Positions 16,847-25,865 of a stretch of DNA of 64,000 nt are shown here, piece by piece. This DNA comes from Gammaproteobacteria bacterium (GTDB lineage: Bacteria; Pseudomonadota; Gammaproteobacteria; Pseudomonadales; Azotimanducaceae), in assembly GCA_020832085.1 (NCBI GenBank), contig JAFIFJ010000152.1, positions 45,746 through 109,745 on the forward strand, in the 5' to 3' direction. Made by a program: the position numbers and the translations under genes. The notes beneath the pieces are model-generated. The model did not search any database and was not told the DNA's origin. It saw nothing but the letters and a program-made list of their open reading frames with translations. The first letter of the stretch is position 1, and each line of letters opens with the position of its first letter.

Positions 16847-19659
16847 GAGCCCGGATGACATGCGCCGCGATCGTGATCCTGGCGATGGTCGCCTGCGGCG
16901 GCGGCACGGCAGAAGAACGGCTGGAACGGGCTGTCGGCTACGAGGCCAGTGGCCGCAATCAGGCTGCGATCCTCGAACTCAGAGGCGCCCTGCAGCAGGA
17001 TCCGGAACTCACCGCCGCACGCATGCTGCTCGGCCAGCTGTTCCTGGAAGTTGGTCAGGCCTCGGCAGCGGTGGTGGAGCTCGAGCGGGCCGGACGGCTC
17101 GGCGAGGCCAGTGAGGCGCACGCGGTGGCGCTGGCCCGGGCCAGAGTAGCCTCTGGTGAAACCCGGCACTTGCGGAAGGTGGTGGACAGTCTGAGTCAGA
17201 CCGAGCCGAAGGCGCTGAGCACTGCCCTGGCAGCCGCTCTCGGCAGAGCGCAGCTGGCGCTGGGCGAGACCGCCAAGGCCCGTGAATTGCTGGCGAATCT
17301 CGCAGAACGCGAACCGGCTGCCGCTGAAGCCTGGCTCGGATTGGCCCGGCTGGAGATGGCTGAAGGCGATGTGCAGCTGGCGCTGCGCCATGCCGAGGAA
17401 GCCATGCGCCTGGACCCGGATGTCCTGGAGACCGCCATGACGGCAGGTGAACTGCGCCTCGCCAGCGGCGATCCAGCTGGCGCCAGGAAGGCCTTCGATC
17501 AGGCCATTGCGATTGCCAGCGGCCGCGAGGCGAGTACGGCCGCCGCCCGCCTGGGTCTAGTTCGTGCCCTGATGACCTTGGAAGAATTTGCCGAAGCCCG
17601 GCCGATTCTCACCCAGGTGCTTCGTGAAGCTCCGAACTACGCCGAGGCCAACTACCTCGAAGCGTGGTTCCACCTGCAGGACAACGCCTTCACCGAGGCC
17701 AAACCCCATCTGGAACGGGTGCTGCAGGTCATGCCTGATCACCAGGATAGCCGCTACCTGCTCGCGGTCGTTGCGTTCCGGGAAGGTCGCTACGACCAGG
17801 CACGGGATGCGCTTCAGAGATTGGTGGCAAGACATCCTGCCGACCGTCGCGCCAGATTGCTGCTGGCCCAGGTCTACGGACAGCAGGGTGCGCACCGTGA
17901 CGCAGTTCGGGTGCTTCGCGCTGGACTGGACGCACCGCTTGCGGCCCAACCGCATGCGGCCCTACCGGGTGCACCCCAACCAGACGCGGCCTACAAACTG
18001 GCCCTCGGTCAGAGTCTCATGCGCGCCGGGAATCATAAGGAAGGAGTCGAAACGCTGGCCCAGGCAGCAGCCGAGGCACCCGAGGCCGCCGACATCGGCA
18101 CCCAGTTTGCGTTGGCACAGCTTGCAACAGGAGCCAGCCGCGCCGCCGAGACCGAGCTGATCCGGGTCACGGAGCACGGTTCAAACTCCGCAGCCCCGGA
18201 GATGTTCCTCATCCTGATGCAGATCGAAGCGCGCCGCTTCGACGAGGCCGTTGCATCCGCCAAGCGCTTCGCTGCGCGCCATGCGGACGCCCCCACGGCC
18301 CACAACGTCCTGGGTGCAGCGCACCTCGCCAACGGTGACGAGCCCGCTGCCCGTCAGGCCATGCGCCAAGCCCTCGCGCTGGACCCGAGTTTCGCCCCCG
18401 CGGCCGTCAATCTGGCCCTGCTCGAGGCCCAGGCGGGCGACATGGCGACAGCACGCAGCCTGCTCAATGGTGTCCTCGCGGCCGAACCGGGGCATCGCAG
18501 CGCCACGATCGCGATGGCGGATCTGGCCTACGCCGAGGGCGATATCGAGACCACTCAACGTTTCGTAGGCAACGCCTGGCAGGCTGACCCCAGCGATGTG
18601 GATCTGAGCTTGAGACTTGCGGCGTTGCATATGCGCCAGGACGAACCCGAACGAGCCCTGGAAGTGCTGGCCGGCCTCGGGAACAACGCGGACGTCTCCG
18701 ATGCCGTACTGACCGCCCGGGTCCGGGCGGGCAGACAGGCTGGACACCTGGAGGCACCCGTAGCGGCGCTGGAAACCTTGCTCCGGCGCCACCCGGACGA
18801 CCAGCAGCTGCTGCTGGCCCTGGCCCAGACCCTGGCCGGTGGACACGAGACCGAGCGTGCCCAGCAGGTCCTGCAGGACCGTATTCGCGACCCGGACGCA
18901 GCACAGACGCCACTGCTGATCCTGCAGGCAGAACTGCTGCTGCACCATCAGTCCTTGGCGCGGGCCGAAGAGGTCATCAGCCTGCTGTCACGACGCCAGG
19001 ACGCCGGCGCGGCAATGCCCCTGCTTCGAGGTGATCTGGCCTTCCGCCGCGGCAGCGCGGAGTCGGCCACCCTGCACTACGTCGAGGCCCACGGCCTGCA
19101 GCCCACCCAGACCACGTTGCGCCGCCTGCAGGCTGCACGTGCCGCCACCGGAAGCCCGGAGCAAGGGCGATCGGATCTGATGGCCTGGGTTGCCGAACAT
19201 CCGGACGACAGTCAGGTGCGCAACATGCTGGCGGAGCTGCATCTCAGTCTCGGTGAGCTGAAGCAGGCCATCGAGCACTACGAAACCCTGGTGTCGCAAG
19301 CTCCGGAGAACCCGGTACTGCTCAACAATCTGGCCTGGCTCTATGGCAAAACCGGCCATACCGACGCCGTGGCCACGGCGCGCCGCGCACACCGTCTGGC
19401 TCCCGACGTGGCGTCAGTGCAGGACACCCTGGGCTGGCTGCTCCTGCAGCAGGGCGATGTGACCTCAGCGCTCGAACTGCTGCAGCGGGCCGCAGCCGCC
19501 AGCCCGGAAAGTCCTGAGATCCAATATCATCTTGCGGTGGCACTGAAACTCAGCGGCGAACGCAGCGAAGCCAGGCGGTTGCTGCAACCGCTGCTGGATG
19601 CAAAGTTCGACTATTCCAACGACGCCCGTGAGCTGTTCGAACAGCTCGGGAGTCTGTGA
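16843..19659 (+). CDS. prsT: PEP-CTERM system TPR-repeat lipoprotein PrsT
   Basis: 938 residues. The lipoprotein signal MRARMTCAAIVILAMVAC puts the acylated Cys at 18. The rest is an array of tetratricopeptide repeats (for example AAILELRGALQQDPELTAAR, LLNNLAWLYGKTGHTDAV near the end), as in the PrsT family of similar length found beside exosortase A. It should sit in the periplasm on the outer membrane and act as a scaffold for export or secretion. I use a TTG at 16843, overlapped with the ATPase stop and preceded by AAGGG; an ATG at 16855 is an alternative that loses the basic n-region. It converges with the DUF3187 gene after 32 bp. Confidence 0.9.
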   Translation: MRARMTCAAIVILAMVACGGGTAEERLERAVGYEASGRNQAAILELRGALQQDPELTAARMLLGQLFLEVGQASAAVVELERAGRLGEASEAHAVALARARVASGETRHLRKVVDSLSQTEPKALSTALAAALGRAQLALGETAKARELLANLAEREPAAAEAWLGLARLEMAEGDVQLALRHAEEAMRLDPDVLETAMTAGELRLASGDPAGARKAFDQAIAIASGREASTAAARLGLVRALMTLEEFAEARPILTQVLREAPNYAEANYLEAWFHLQDNAFTEAKPHLERVLQVMPDHQDSRYLLAVVAFREGRYDQARDALQRLVARHPADRRARLLLAQVYGQQGAHRDAVRVLRAGLDAPLAAQPHAALPGAPQPDAAYKLALGQSLMRAGNHKEGVETLAQAAAEAPEAADIGTQFALAQLATGASRAAETELIRVTEHGSNSAAPEMFLILMQIEARRFDEAVASAKRFAARHADAPTAHNVLGAAHLANGDEPAARQAMRQALALDPSFAPAAVNLALLEAQAGDMATARSLLNGVLAAEPGHRSATIAMADLAYAEGDIETTQRFVGNAWQADPSDVDLSLRLAALHMRQDEPERALEVLAGLGNNADVSDAVLTARVRAGRQAGHLEAPVAALETLLRRHPDDQQLLLALAQTLAGGHETERAQQVLQDRIRDPDAAQTPLLILQAELLLHHQSLARAEEVISLLSRRQDAGAAMPLLRGDLAFRRGSAESATLHYVEAHGLQPTQTTLRRLQAARAATGSPEQGRSDLMAWVAEHPDDSQVRNMLAELHLSLGELKQAIEHYETLVSQAPENPVLLNNLAWLYGKTGHTDAVATARRAHRLAPDVASVQDTLGWLLLQQGDVTSALELLQRAAAASPESPEIQYHLAVALKLSGERSEARRLLQPLLDAKFDYSNDARELFEQLGSL

Positions 19660-19691
19660 GACCTCATCGCAGGAGAGACTGCTGACCGACG

Positions 19692-20699
19692 TCAGTAGCG
19701 ACCACGCAGGGCAAACTGGAAGCTGACGTCCGGCGCACTGCCGGGGCGCAGGTCCTCGTACACCGCAAACTCCAGCGCCAGACCCGGACTGACCTGCCAG
19801 GCACCGCCCAGCCCACCCTGAATACTCCAGCCGCCGATCTGCTTGAGATCGGACCGCACCAGCTCAGTGTGGCCGTCGATCTGGGCCTTCAAAGTCAGCC
19901 GTTCCGTGACGGGCCACACCAGCGTCCAGTTGCCGAAGCCTGCGACGTCACGCAGCCGGTCGCCCACCAGACCATCGCCGGCCGGACGCAGCACGCCCAA
20001 GGTGAAGTGACTGCTGAGCCCGAGCCCGGCCAGGGCCTCGCGTTCGGTGAGACTCACTCCGAGCGCCACATCCACGCCGTTACTGCCGGTGAGGCGGCTG
20101 CTGCGGCCAACCGGCAGTTCCGCGTCGAGGCGCAGGGCGACGTCCCTGGCCGGCGACCGATGCAGCTGGCGGGCAAGGCCGATGCGGACGTCACCTGCAC
20201 CGGTGTGGCTTTCCACCAGTTCCAGACGTCGCTCGCCGTCCGCATCCCAGACCATGCGCAGACGGTCCCTGGGTGCCACATCGCGGCCACCCTCGGGCAG
20301 CCCGAACCAGTCGTGCCACTGATCGATGACACGGTCGAGAAAGCCGCCGGAATGACGCATGCCCACCAGTTCCACACTGGCCGCCCAATGCTCGGCAAAG
20401 CCACGCTCGAAACGCGCCACCAAAGTGGCGGTTTCGCCATCGATCAGCACCGCCTCCCGCGGCGACTGGGACGAGGTGAAGTGGCTCGACAGCTCGAAGA
20501 GGAGATCCGCATGCACCTCGCCTGCAGCGGGCAGCACCGCTGTGCGCGCTCGCGGCAGGCCAAAGAGGGTGGCAATGGGGCCGCTGTTGCGCCAGAGAAA
20601 CGGAGCGTCTCCCGGCGCTTCTGACGGCGAGTCGGCGTAGGCACCCGGCAGCAGCAGCGTGCCTGCCAGCAGCAGTCCTGTTCTGATGCCTATGCTCAA
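19692..20699 (-). CDS. DUF3187 family outer-membrane protein
   Basis: 335 residues from a TTG at 20699 that overlaps the stop of the acyl-CoA ligase gene (TTGA). Signal peptide MSIGIRTGLLLAGTLLLPGA. The family pattern is clear: LFELSSHFTSS, RHSGGFLDRVIDQWHDWFGLP, GGRDVAPRDRL, then repeated amphipathic strands ending in FQFALRGRY with a C-terminal aromatic, as in outer-membrane beta-barrels. A longer frame upstream lies inside the ligase gene and is not credible. Translational coupling to the ligase suggests a role with the lipid or aromatic substrate of this operon, for instance its passage through the outer membrane; that is inference, as the family has no assigned function. Confidence 0.85.
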   Translation of the reverse strand: MSIGIRTGLLLAGTLLLPGAYADSPSEAPGDAPFLWRNSGPIATLFGLPRARTAVLPAAGEVHADLLFELSSHFTSSQSPREAVLIDGETATLVARFERGFAEHWAASVELVGMRHSGGFLDRVIDQWHDWFGLPEGGRDVAPRDRLRMVWDADGERRLELVESHTGAGDVRIGLARQLHRSPARDVALRLDAELPVGRSSRLTGSNGVDVALGVSLTEREALAGLGLSSHFTLGVLRPAGDGLVGDRLRDVAGFGNWTLVWPVTERLTLKAQIDGHTELVRSDLKQIGGWSIQGGLGGAWQVSPGLALEFAVYEDLRPGSAPDVSFQFALRGRY

Positions 20700-22258
20700 T
20701 TCACCGCCCGCTGACGGTCCTGCCAGAACGGCGCCCGCAGTTCGGTCTTGAGAATCTTGCCGGCCCCGCTCTTGGGCAGTTCGCTGCTCTGGAAGCGAAT
20801 ACTGCGTGGACACTTGAAGCCGGCGATACGCGCCTTGCAGTGGGTGATCAGTTCCGACTCGGTGGCGACCCTGCCTGATTTCAATACCACCTCGGCATGC
20901 ACCGCTTCGCCCCACTGCTCGCTTGGAACGCCGATCACCGCGCATTCAGCCACCGCCGGATGAGCGTAGAGCGCATCTTCCACTTCGGCCGAATACACGT
21001 TCTCCCCCCCAGTCACGATCATGTCCTTGATGCGGTCGACGACGTAAAGGAAACCGTGCTCGTCCATGTAGCCGCCATCGCCGGTGTGCATCCAGCCGTC
21101 CCGGAGCACCTCGGCAGTCAGCTCAGGCTGCTTCCAGTACCCCTTCATGACCATGGGACCGCGGACGCAGACCTCGCCAATCTCCCCCGGCGGCAGGTCA
21201 TTGCCGTCAGCATCCCGAATCGCCACGTCGGCGTTGTAGACCGGCTGCCCTGCCGACGCCGTGAACCCGGCATGGGGACCCTCGAAGGTATGAAACTCCG
21301 GCATCAGGACCGTGGCCACCGGCGACAGTTCGGTCATGCCGTAGCTCTGCAGGAAGCGCACCCCGGGCAGACGTTCGAGCGCCCGCTGCAGCAGGGCTGC
21401 GGGCATGGGTGAGGCACCGTAGCTCAACAGTCTCAGGCTCGAGAGATCGCGGCGCTCCAGATCAGGATGCTGCATCAGCCGGTTGAGCATGGTGGGCACG
21501 ATGATGGTGATGTTCACCCGCTCCCGTTCGATGGCGGCCAGAAAGGGCTCGATCTCGAATTTCGGAATCACCACGTGGGTGCCGCCGGCCAGCGTCACGG
21601 AGAACAGCCGCGCACCACCGGCTACGTGAAACATGGGCGAGACGTGCAGGTGCACCGTGCCGGCGCGGATGTCCATGTTGAGCATGGCGGTGAGGGAGTT
21701 GGTCACCAGGTTGGCATGGCTGAGCATGACGCCCTTGGACCGGCCCGTGGTGCCGCCGGTATAGAACAGGCAGGCGATGTCCTCGAAGCCACGTCCTGCA
21801 TCCGCAGCCGGGGATGACCGGGCCAGATCCTCCCAGTGCGACCAGCCTGACGCCGCAGGCGTGCCGCGATCCGCAGCCAGCACCAGATGCGAGAGCCCGG
21901 CACCCTGCTCGCGCTGGGCCGAAGCGGCGTCGGCATGGGCCGGATCGGCGATGAGGATGCCGGCACCACAGTCATCGAGGGCAAAGCGGATTTCCGGTGC
22001 CGCCCAGCGGGTGTTGATGGGCACCGCGATGCCGCCGGCCCAGAACGTGGCGAAGAAGAACTCCACGTAGCGATGGGAGTTGTCTGCCAGCATGGCCACG
22101 CGATCACCGGGTGCGAGTCCGAGTTCGATGAGGCCGCCCGCGAGTCGCGCCACCCGCTCGGCAAATTCCCGCCAGGAATAGCGGACGTCAGCTTCGATCA
22201 GCGCAGGCTGATCCGGGTACAACAGGGCCGAACGGCGGACGGTCTGAGCGAGCTGCAT
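20696..22258 (-). CDS. Acyl-CoA ligase (AMP-forming), FadD-like
   Basis: 520 residues of the ANL superfamily. Motifs: LFYTGGTTGRSKGVMLSHANL (P-loop), QSYGMTELSP, GDGGYMDEHGFLYVVDRIKD and the C-terminal catalytic Lys in ELPKSGAGKILKTEL. It activates a carboxylic acid through an acyl-adenylate to its CoA thioester in the cytoplasm. It is the fifth gene of an operon with two SDRs, a CoA-transferase and a small unknown protein, so a catabolic substrate such as a fatty, cyclic or steroid-derived acid is likely. Exact substrate is not readable. The ATG at 22258 starts MQLAQTVRRSALLYPDQPAL, a normal N-terminus for the family. Confidence 0.9.
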   Translation of the reverse strand: MQLAQTVRRSALLYPDQPALIEADVRYSWREFAERVARLAGGLIELGLAPGDRVAMLADNSHRYVEFFFATFWAGGIAVPINTRWAAPEIRFALDDCGAGILIADPAHADAASAQREQGAGLSHLVLAADRGTPAASGWSHWEDLARSSPAADAGRGFEDIACLFYTGGTTGRSKGVMLSHANLVTNSLTAMLNMDIRAGTVHLHVSPMFHVAGGARLFSVTLAGGTHVVIPKFEIEPFLAAIERERVNITIIVPTMLNRLMQHPDLERRDLSSLRLLSYGASPMPAALLQRALERLPGVRFLQSYGMTELSPVATVLMPEFHTFEGPHAGFTASAGQPVYNADVAIRDADGNDLPPGEIGEVCVRGPMVMKGYWKQPELTAEVLRDGWMHTGDGGYMDEHGFLYVVDRIKDMIVTGGENVYSAEVEDALYAHPAVAECAVIGVPSEQWGEAVHAEVVLKSGRVATESELITHCKARIAGFKCPRSIRFQSSELPKSGAGKILKTELRAPFWQDRQRAVN

Positions 22259-22291
22259 GGATTGGACCCTGGAATGCTGGAATGAAAGAAC

Positions 22292-22627
22292 TCAATTGCC
22301 GAACAGGCGCAGATCGGGCGGTGGTGGCGTGGCCTCGTCGAGACGGATGATGTCGACGTTGGAGGCATAGCGATCCTGCCACTCCCGCAGCGGCAGCCAG
22401 CAGGGTACCCCCTGCACGTCGCGGGTGATCCAGCCGTCGCTGGCGTCGCTCAAGTCACGCAGGTCGTCGAGATGTTCCTGGGTGAGATCGAGTCGACCGT
22501 AGCGCATGGGGCCCTGAATGCAGGCATGCCACAGCACGTACTCGAGATGGTCCGTCCACTCCAGGCCGTAGGCCATGCGACAGAGCATCTTCATGTAGCG
22601 CTCGAGTTCCCGGTGCTCGGGTTCCAT
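22292..22627 (-). CDS. Conserved-looking hypothetical protein
   Basis: 111 residues, function not recognised. It is acidic and Trp/Tyr-rich, with LEYVLWHACIQGPMRYGRLD, a helical middle (LDDLRDLSDASDGWI) and a C-terminus of PPPPDLRLFGN; no signal peptide or membrane helix. I use the ATG at 22627 because AGGTGG precedes it at a good distance; a GTG at 22636 is in frame. It lies between the SDR and the ligase with gaps of about 35 bp, so it is co-transcribed with the acyl-CoA genes and may be an accessory of that pathway. Confidence 0.7.
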   Translation of the reverse strand: MEPEHRELERYMKMLCRMAYGLEWTDHLEYVLWHACIQGPMRYGRLDLTQEHLDDLRDLSDASDGWITRDVQGVPCWLPLREWQDRYASNVDIIRLDEATPPPPDLRLFGN

Positions 22628-22662
22628 GTCTGCCACCTCGCTGCGCGGGTCTTAAGCAGGAA

Positions 22663-23436
22663 TCACCGCGTCACTGAATGACCGCCGTCCACGGTGACGA
22701 TGGTGCCGCTGACGTAACTGGCCCGCGGCGAGGCCAGAAACACCACCACGTCGGCCACTTCCACCGGCTCAGCCGGACGATCGAAGGGCAGCCGGCCGAG
22801 CATGCGCGGCCACTGCTCCGGATCCCGACCTGCCATGCGGGCGCGGGTCCGGGCCTGATTCTCCATGCGATCGGTTCGGGTCAAGCCGGGATTGACGCCG
22901 ACGACCCGAATGCCGTGCCGGGGACCTGCCGCACCCACCGCGCGGGTGAAGGCCATGAGCCCGGCGTTGGCGGTCACCCCGGCAATATAGCCCGGGTCGT
23001 GACGCTCGCCGCCGGTGCCGATGACGTTGACGATGACACCGCCACCGGCGTCGCGCATGCGTGAGTACATGGCGCGGCTGAGGTTGATGTAGGAGAACAT
23101 CTTCAGATCCCAGCTCGCCCGCCAGACCTCTTCGTCTACGGCATTGAGCGGACCGGCAGGTATCGCGCCGGCGTTGTTCACCAGCAGGTCCATCGCCCCT
23201 ACCCGGCTGGCCAGGGCCTCGGCCCGACCGCGCTGGGAGAGGTCCATGGCATGCACCTGGACCTGTACGTCATGGCGATCCATCAGCTCCGATCGCGCCC
23301 GCTCCAGATCCATGCGCGAGCGCGCCACCAGATGCAGGTGAACACCCTCCTCCGCCAGTCCTTCCGCCACGGCGCGGCCGATACCCCGGCTCGCACCGGT
23401 AATGAGCGCCTGCTTGCCGCGAAGATTCAATTCCAT
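22663..23436 (-). CDS. SDR family protein with degenerate active site
   Basis: 257 residues. The Rossmann cofactor loop TGASRGIG (13-20) and LLVNNAG (84-90) are intact, and the C-terminal GTIVTVDGGHS is typical. The catalytic set is not: the usual Ser is replaced by GTG in NVIGTGG (137-143), and after Tyr150 the Lys at +4 is Val154 (GYIAGVTANAG). It may therefore be a non-reducing SDR or use another mechanism. The ATG at 23436 gives the standard start MELNLRGKQALITGASRG; longer upstream frame is inside the CoA-transferase. It follows that gene by 13 bp. Confidence 0.85.
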   Translation of the reverse strand: MELNLRGKQALITGASRGIGRAVAEGLAEEGVHLHLVARSRMDLERARSELMDRHDVQVQVHAMDLSQRGRAEALASRVGAMDLLVNNAGAIPAGPLNAVDEEVWRASWDLKMFSYINLSRAMYSRMRDAGGGVIVNVIGTGGERHDPGYIAGVTANAGLMAFTRAVGAAGPRHGIRVVGVNPGLTRTDRMENQARTRARMAGRDPEQWPRMLGRLPFDRPAEPVEVADVVVFLASPRASYVSGTIVTVDGGHSVTR

Positions 23437-23449
23437 TGCACGTGTCCCA

Positions 23450-24634
23450 TCAGGCCCGTTGGCCGCCCATGAGTTGCTGAACTTCCTGCTCGTCGAATCC
23501 GAGTTCGGCAAGCAGCGTCGCCGTGTCCGCACCCAGTGCCGGTGCCGGCCCGCGTATGTCCGCCGGCGTGGCGCCGAAGCGTGCCGCCGGCCGCGGCTGG
23601 CGGATGCGGCCCGCCTGCGGATGGACATATTCTGCCAGCAGATCGTTCGCAAGGATCTGCTCGTGAGTGAGAACCTGCGCACGGGACAGGACCGGAGCGC
23701 AGGGTACGCCTGCCGCATCGAGCGCTTGGAGCCACTGCGAGCTCGAACGGGTGGCCAGCACTTCGGCGGTCAGCGCCAGCCGCTCCGCCACGTTCGCGAC
23801 CCGGTCCTGGGCCGTGCGGAAACGCGGGTCCTGCTCCCACTGGGGTCGTTCGAGGACGCGACAGAGGCCGGACCACTCCGTATCCGAGACGGCGCCGACG
23901 GTGATCCAGCCGTCAGTGGTGGCGAAAATCAGGTCCTGGGCGAGCTGGGCACGGGCGGCTTCCACTTCGTTGCCGACGAAGGTATGGCCGGTCATGCCTT
24001 CCGGCCACAGGAACGCCACGATGGCATCGAGCATGGCCAGCTTCAGATGCTGGCCCTGCCCCGTCCGCTCGCGGGCAAACAGTGCGGCGGTGATGGCCTG
24101 AGCGGCGGCGAGTGCGGTGACCTTGTCCGGAACGATGGTCCGCACCATGCGCGGCCGGCCGCTGTCGCGGTCGGCCTGGATGGCCGCCAGCCCGGACAGG
24201 GCCTGAATCACCGGATCGTAGACCCGCTTGTGGGCATAGGGTCCGGTTTCGCCGAACCCCGAGATCGACACGTAGATGAGGTCCTCCCGCTGCTGCCGCA
24301 TGGCGGGCTCGCCGATGCCCATGCGTTCGGCGACGCCGGGCCTGAAGTTCTGGACGAAGACGTCTGCGCTGCGAACCAGCCGCAGGAGTGCTTCCATGCC
24401 CAGCTGCGTCTTCAGGTCCAGCACCATGGAGCGCTTGGAACGGTTCGACGACAGAAAGGTGGCCGACATGCCACCGCGGGAGCTGCCCATCTGCCGCACC
24501 AGATCACCGGCGGGCGGCTCCACCTTGATCACGTCGGCACCCTGGTCAGCCAGCATCATGGTCGCCACCGGCCCGGAAATCATGGCCGTGAGATCCACCA
24601 CCCGAATGCCTGCCAATGGGCCGCTGGCGTTCAT
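23450..24634 (-). CDS. CoA-transferase family III (CaiB/BaiF)
   Basis: 394 residues. Family features: LAGIRVVDLTAMISGPVATM at the start, GADVIKVEPPAGD, FVQNFRPGVAERMG, GFGETGPYA and YDPVIQALSG with the likely catalytic Asp. It moves CoA between carboxylic acids without ATP. The ATG at 24634 overlaps the preceding SDR stop (ATGA), so the two are coupled. With the SDRs and the ligase it forms a catabolic acyl-CoA operon; the substrate could be a branched, cyclic or bile-acid-like carboxylate, which cannot be settled here. Confidence 0.9.
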   Translation of the reverse strand: MNASGPLAGIRVVDLTAMISGPVATMMLADQGADVIKVEPPAGDLVRQMGSSRGGMSATFLSSNRSKRSMVLDLKTQLGMEALLRLVRSADVFVQNFRPGVAERMGIGEPAMRQQREDLIYVSISGFGETGPYAHKRVYDPVIQALSGLAAIQADRDSGRPRMVRTIVPDKVTALAAAQAITAALFARERTGQGQHLKLAMLDAIVAFLWPEGMTGHTFVGNEVEAARAQLAQDLIFATTDGWITVGAVSDTEWSGLCRVLERPQWEQDPRFRTAQDRVANVAERLALTAEVLATRSSSQWLQALDAAGVPCAPVLSRAQVLTHEQILANDLLAEYVHPQAGRIRQPRPAARFGATPADIRGPAPALGADTATLLAELGFDEQEVQQLMGGQRA

Positions 24635-25404
24635 CCGAAGGATCTCACCTGACCCCCGTCCACCACCCAGGTCGCCCCGGTCACGAAGGAGGCCCGCGGG
24701 GAGGTCAGGAAGGCCACCACATCAGCGATCTCCCGCACCTCACCAAAGCGCTTCAACGCCACTTCGCGATCAATCCAGCGCATCCAGGACTCCGGCCGGG
24801 CCTTGACGTTGCGATCCCAGGAGCCGCCCTCGAAGAGAATGTTGCCGGGGGCCACGGCATTGATCCGCACGGCCGGCCCCACCAGTTTCGCCATGGCCGT
24901 GACGAAGTGGTTGAGCGCCGCCTTGGCCATGCCGTAGGACAGCGGCGTGCCCATGGCATCGACGCCAGCAATGGAGGAGATGACCGTGATGCTGGCGCCG
25001 TTCCTGCCTTCGAGGCGGCGCTGAGCTTCCCGGACCAGGCGTACGCTGCCGGTCAGGTTGTGCTCCATGGCCAGATCGAAATCCGCGTCAGAGACATCCC
25101 AGCCGGGTTTGAGGCCACCGCCGCCGACGTTGGCGATCACCGCATCGAGCCCACCGAATGCGGCCTGTGTGGCGTCCAGGGCCCGTTCGATGTCCTCGGT
25201 CCGGGTCATGTCGCCGCAGACGCTGGCGGCTCGTCCGGCCACTTCGTGAGGCAGCGCAGCCACGGCCGCCTGCAGCACGTCCTCGCGGCGGCCGCTGAAC
25301 ATGACGTTGGCGCCCTCGGCCAGCAGGACTTCGGCAATGCCCCGGCCTATGCCGGCGCTGGCCCCTGCCACGAATACCGATTTGCCCGTCAGTTCCAGAT
25401 CCAT
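24631..25404 (-). CDS. SDR family oxidoreductase
   Basis: 257 residues. Cofactor loop AGASAGIG (13-20), ANVGGG in place of the usual NNAG, catalytic Ser in VISSIAG (141-147) and Tyr157-x3-Lys161 in SYGMAKAALN. All catalytic residues are present, unlike the second SDR of this operon. It should oxidise or reduce a hydroxyl/keto group on an acyl-CoA or related substrate with NAD(P)H. The ATG at 25404 has a GGGGGT sequence upstream and gives the normal family start. It is the first gene of the operon; the promoter should lie at 25405-25502. Confidence 0.9.
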   Translation of the reverse strand: MDLELTGKSVFVAGASAGIGRGIAEVLLAEGANVMFSGRREDVLQAAVAALPHEVAGRAASVCGDMTRTEDIERALDATQAAFGGLDAVIANVGGGGLKPGWDVSDADFDLAMEHNLTGSVRLVREAQRRLEGRNGASITVISSIAGVDAMGTPLSYGMAKAALNHFVTAMAKLVGPAVRINAVAPGNILFEGGSWDRNVKARPESWMRWIDREVALKRFGEVREIADVVAFLTSPRASFVTGATWVVDGGQVRSFG

Positions 25405-25502
25405 GTCACCCCCGCTTCGCCCTTGACTCGACGGCTCTTGCACCGCCACCCGCTGACCGCCTATGGTCGCAGACTGCCCGCCGTGAAGCATCCAGGACGG
25501 CC

Positions 25503-25865
25503 ATGATGTCACCCGTGAGGGATCCAGATCTGCTGACGATCCTGCTGGGACGCAGGGTGCTGGCCGTGGAGGAGGAAACGGCCATGGGGATGCAGCGCGT
25601 GGTGGCGCTGGGCCTCGAGAACGGGGTTCACTTTCCGCTGCCGGCAGGCAACGCCCTGCGCTCAGCCGGTGAGATCGCAGAAGTCCGTGCCCTACTGTCA
25701 GGACTGTCCCGTCAGCTGGCAACGGTCATCCGCCGTCAGGTGGGACCTGGTGACCCGACCCTGGCGGCGGACATCATCGATGCGAAGATCACAGCCGCCC
25801 TGGCGGACCCTGACGCACTTCAGGATGAGCAGGACCCGGCCAGCTTTCCGCTGGCCCGCCCCTGA
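25503..25865 (+). CDS. Hypothetical protein
   Basis: 120 residues of unknown function, divergent from the SDR operon. It reads as a plausible globular protein (LLTILLGRRVLAVEEETAMG, AGEIAEVRALLSGLSRQLATVIR, LAADIIDAKITAALADPDAL) without a signal peptide. The start has no clear ribosome binding site and two adjacent ATGs. Its stop directly abuts the stop of the convergent Spy-like gene with no spacer. I keep it because the sequence looks protein-like and the strand has no competing gene, but it could be spurious. Confidence 0.5.
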   Translation: MMSPVRDPDLLTILLGRRVLAVEEETAMGMQRVVALGLENGVHFPLPAGNALRSAGEIAEVRALLSGLSRQLATVIRRQVGPGDPTLAADIIDAKITAALADPDALQDEQDPASFPLARP

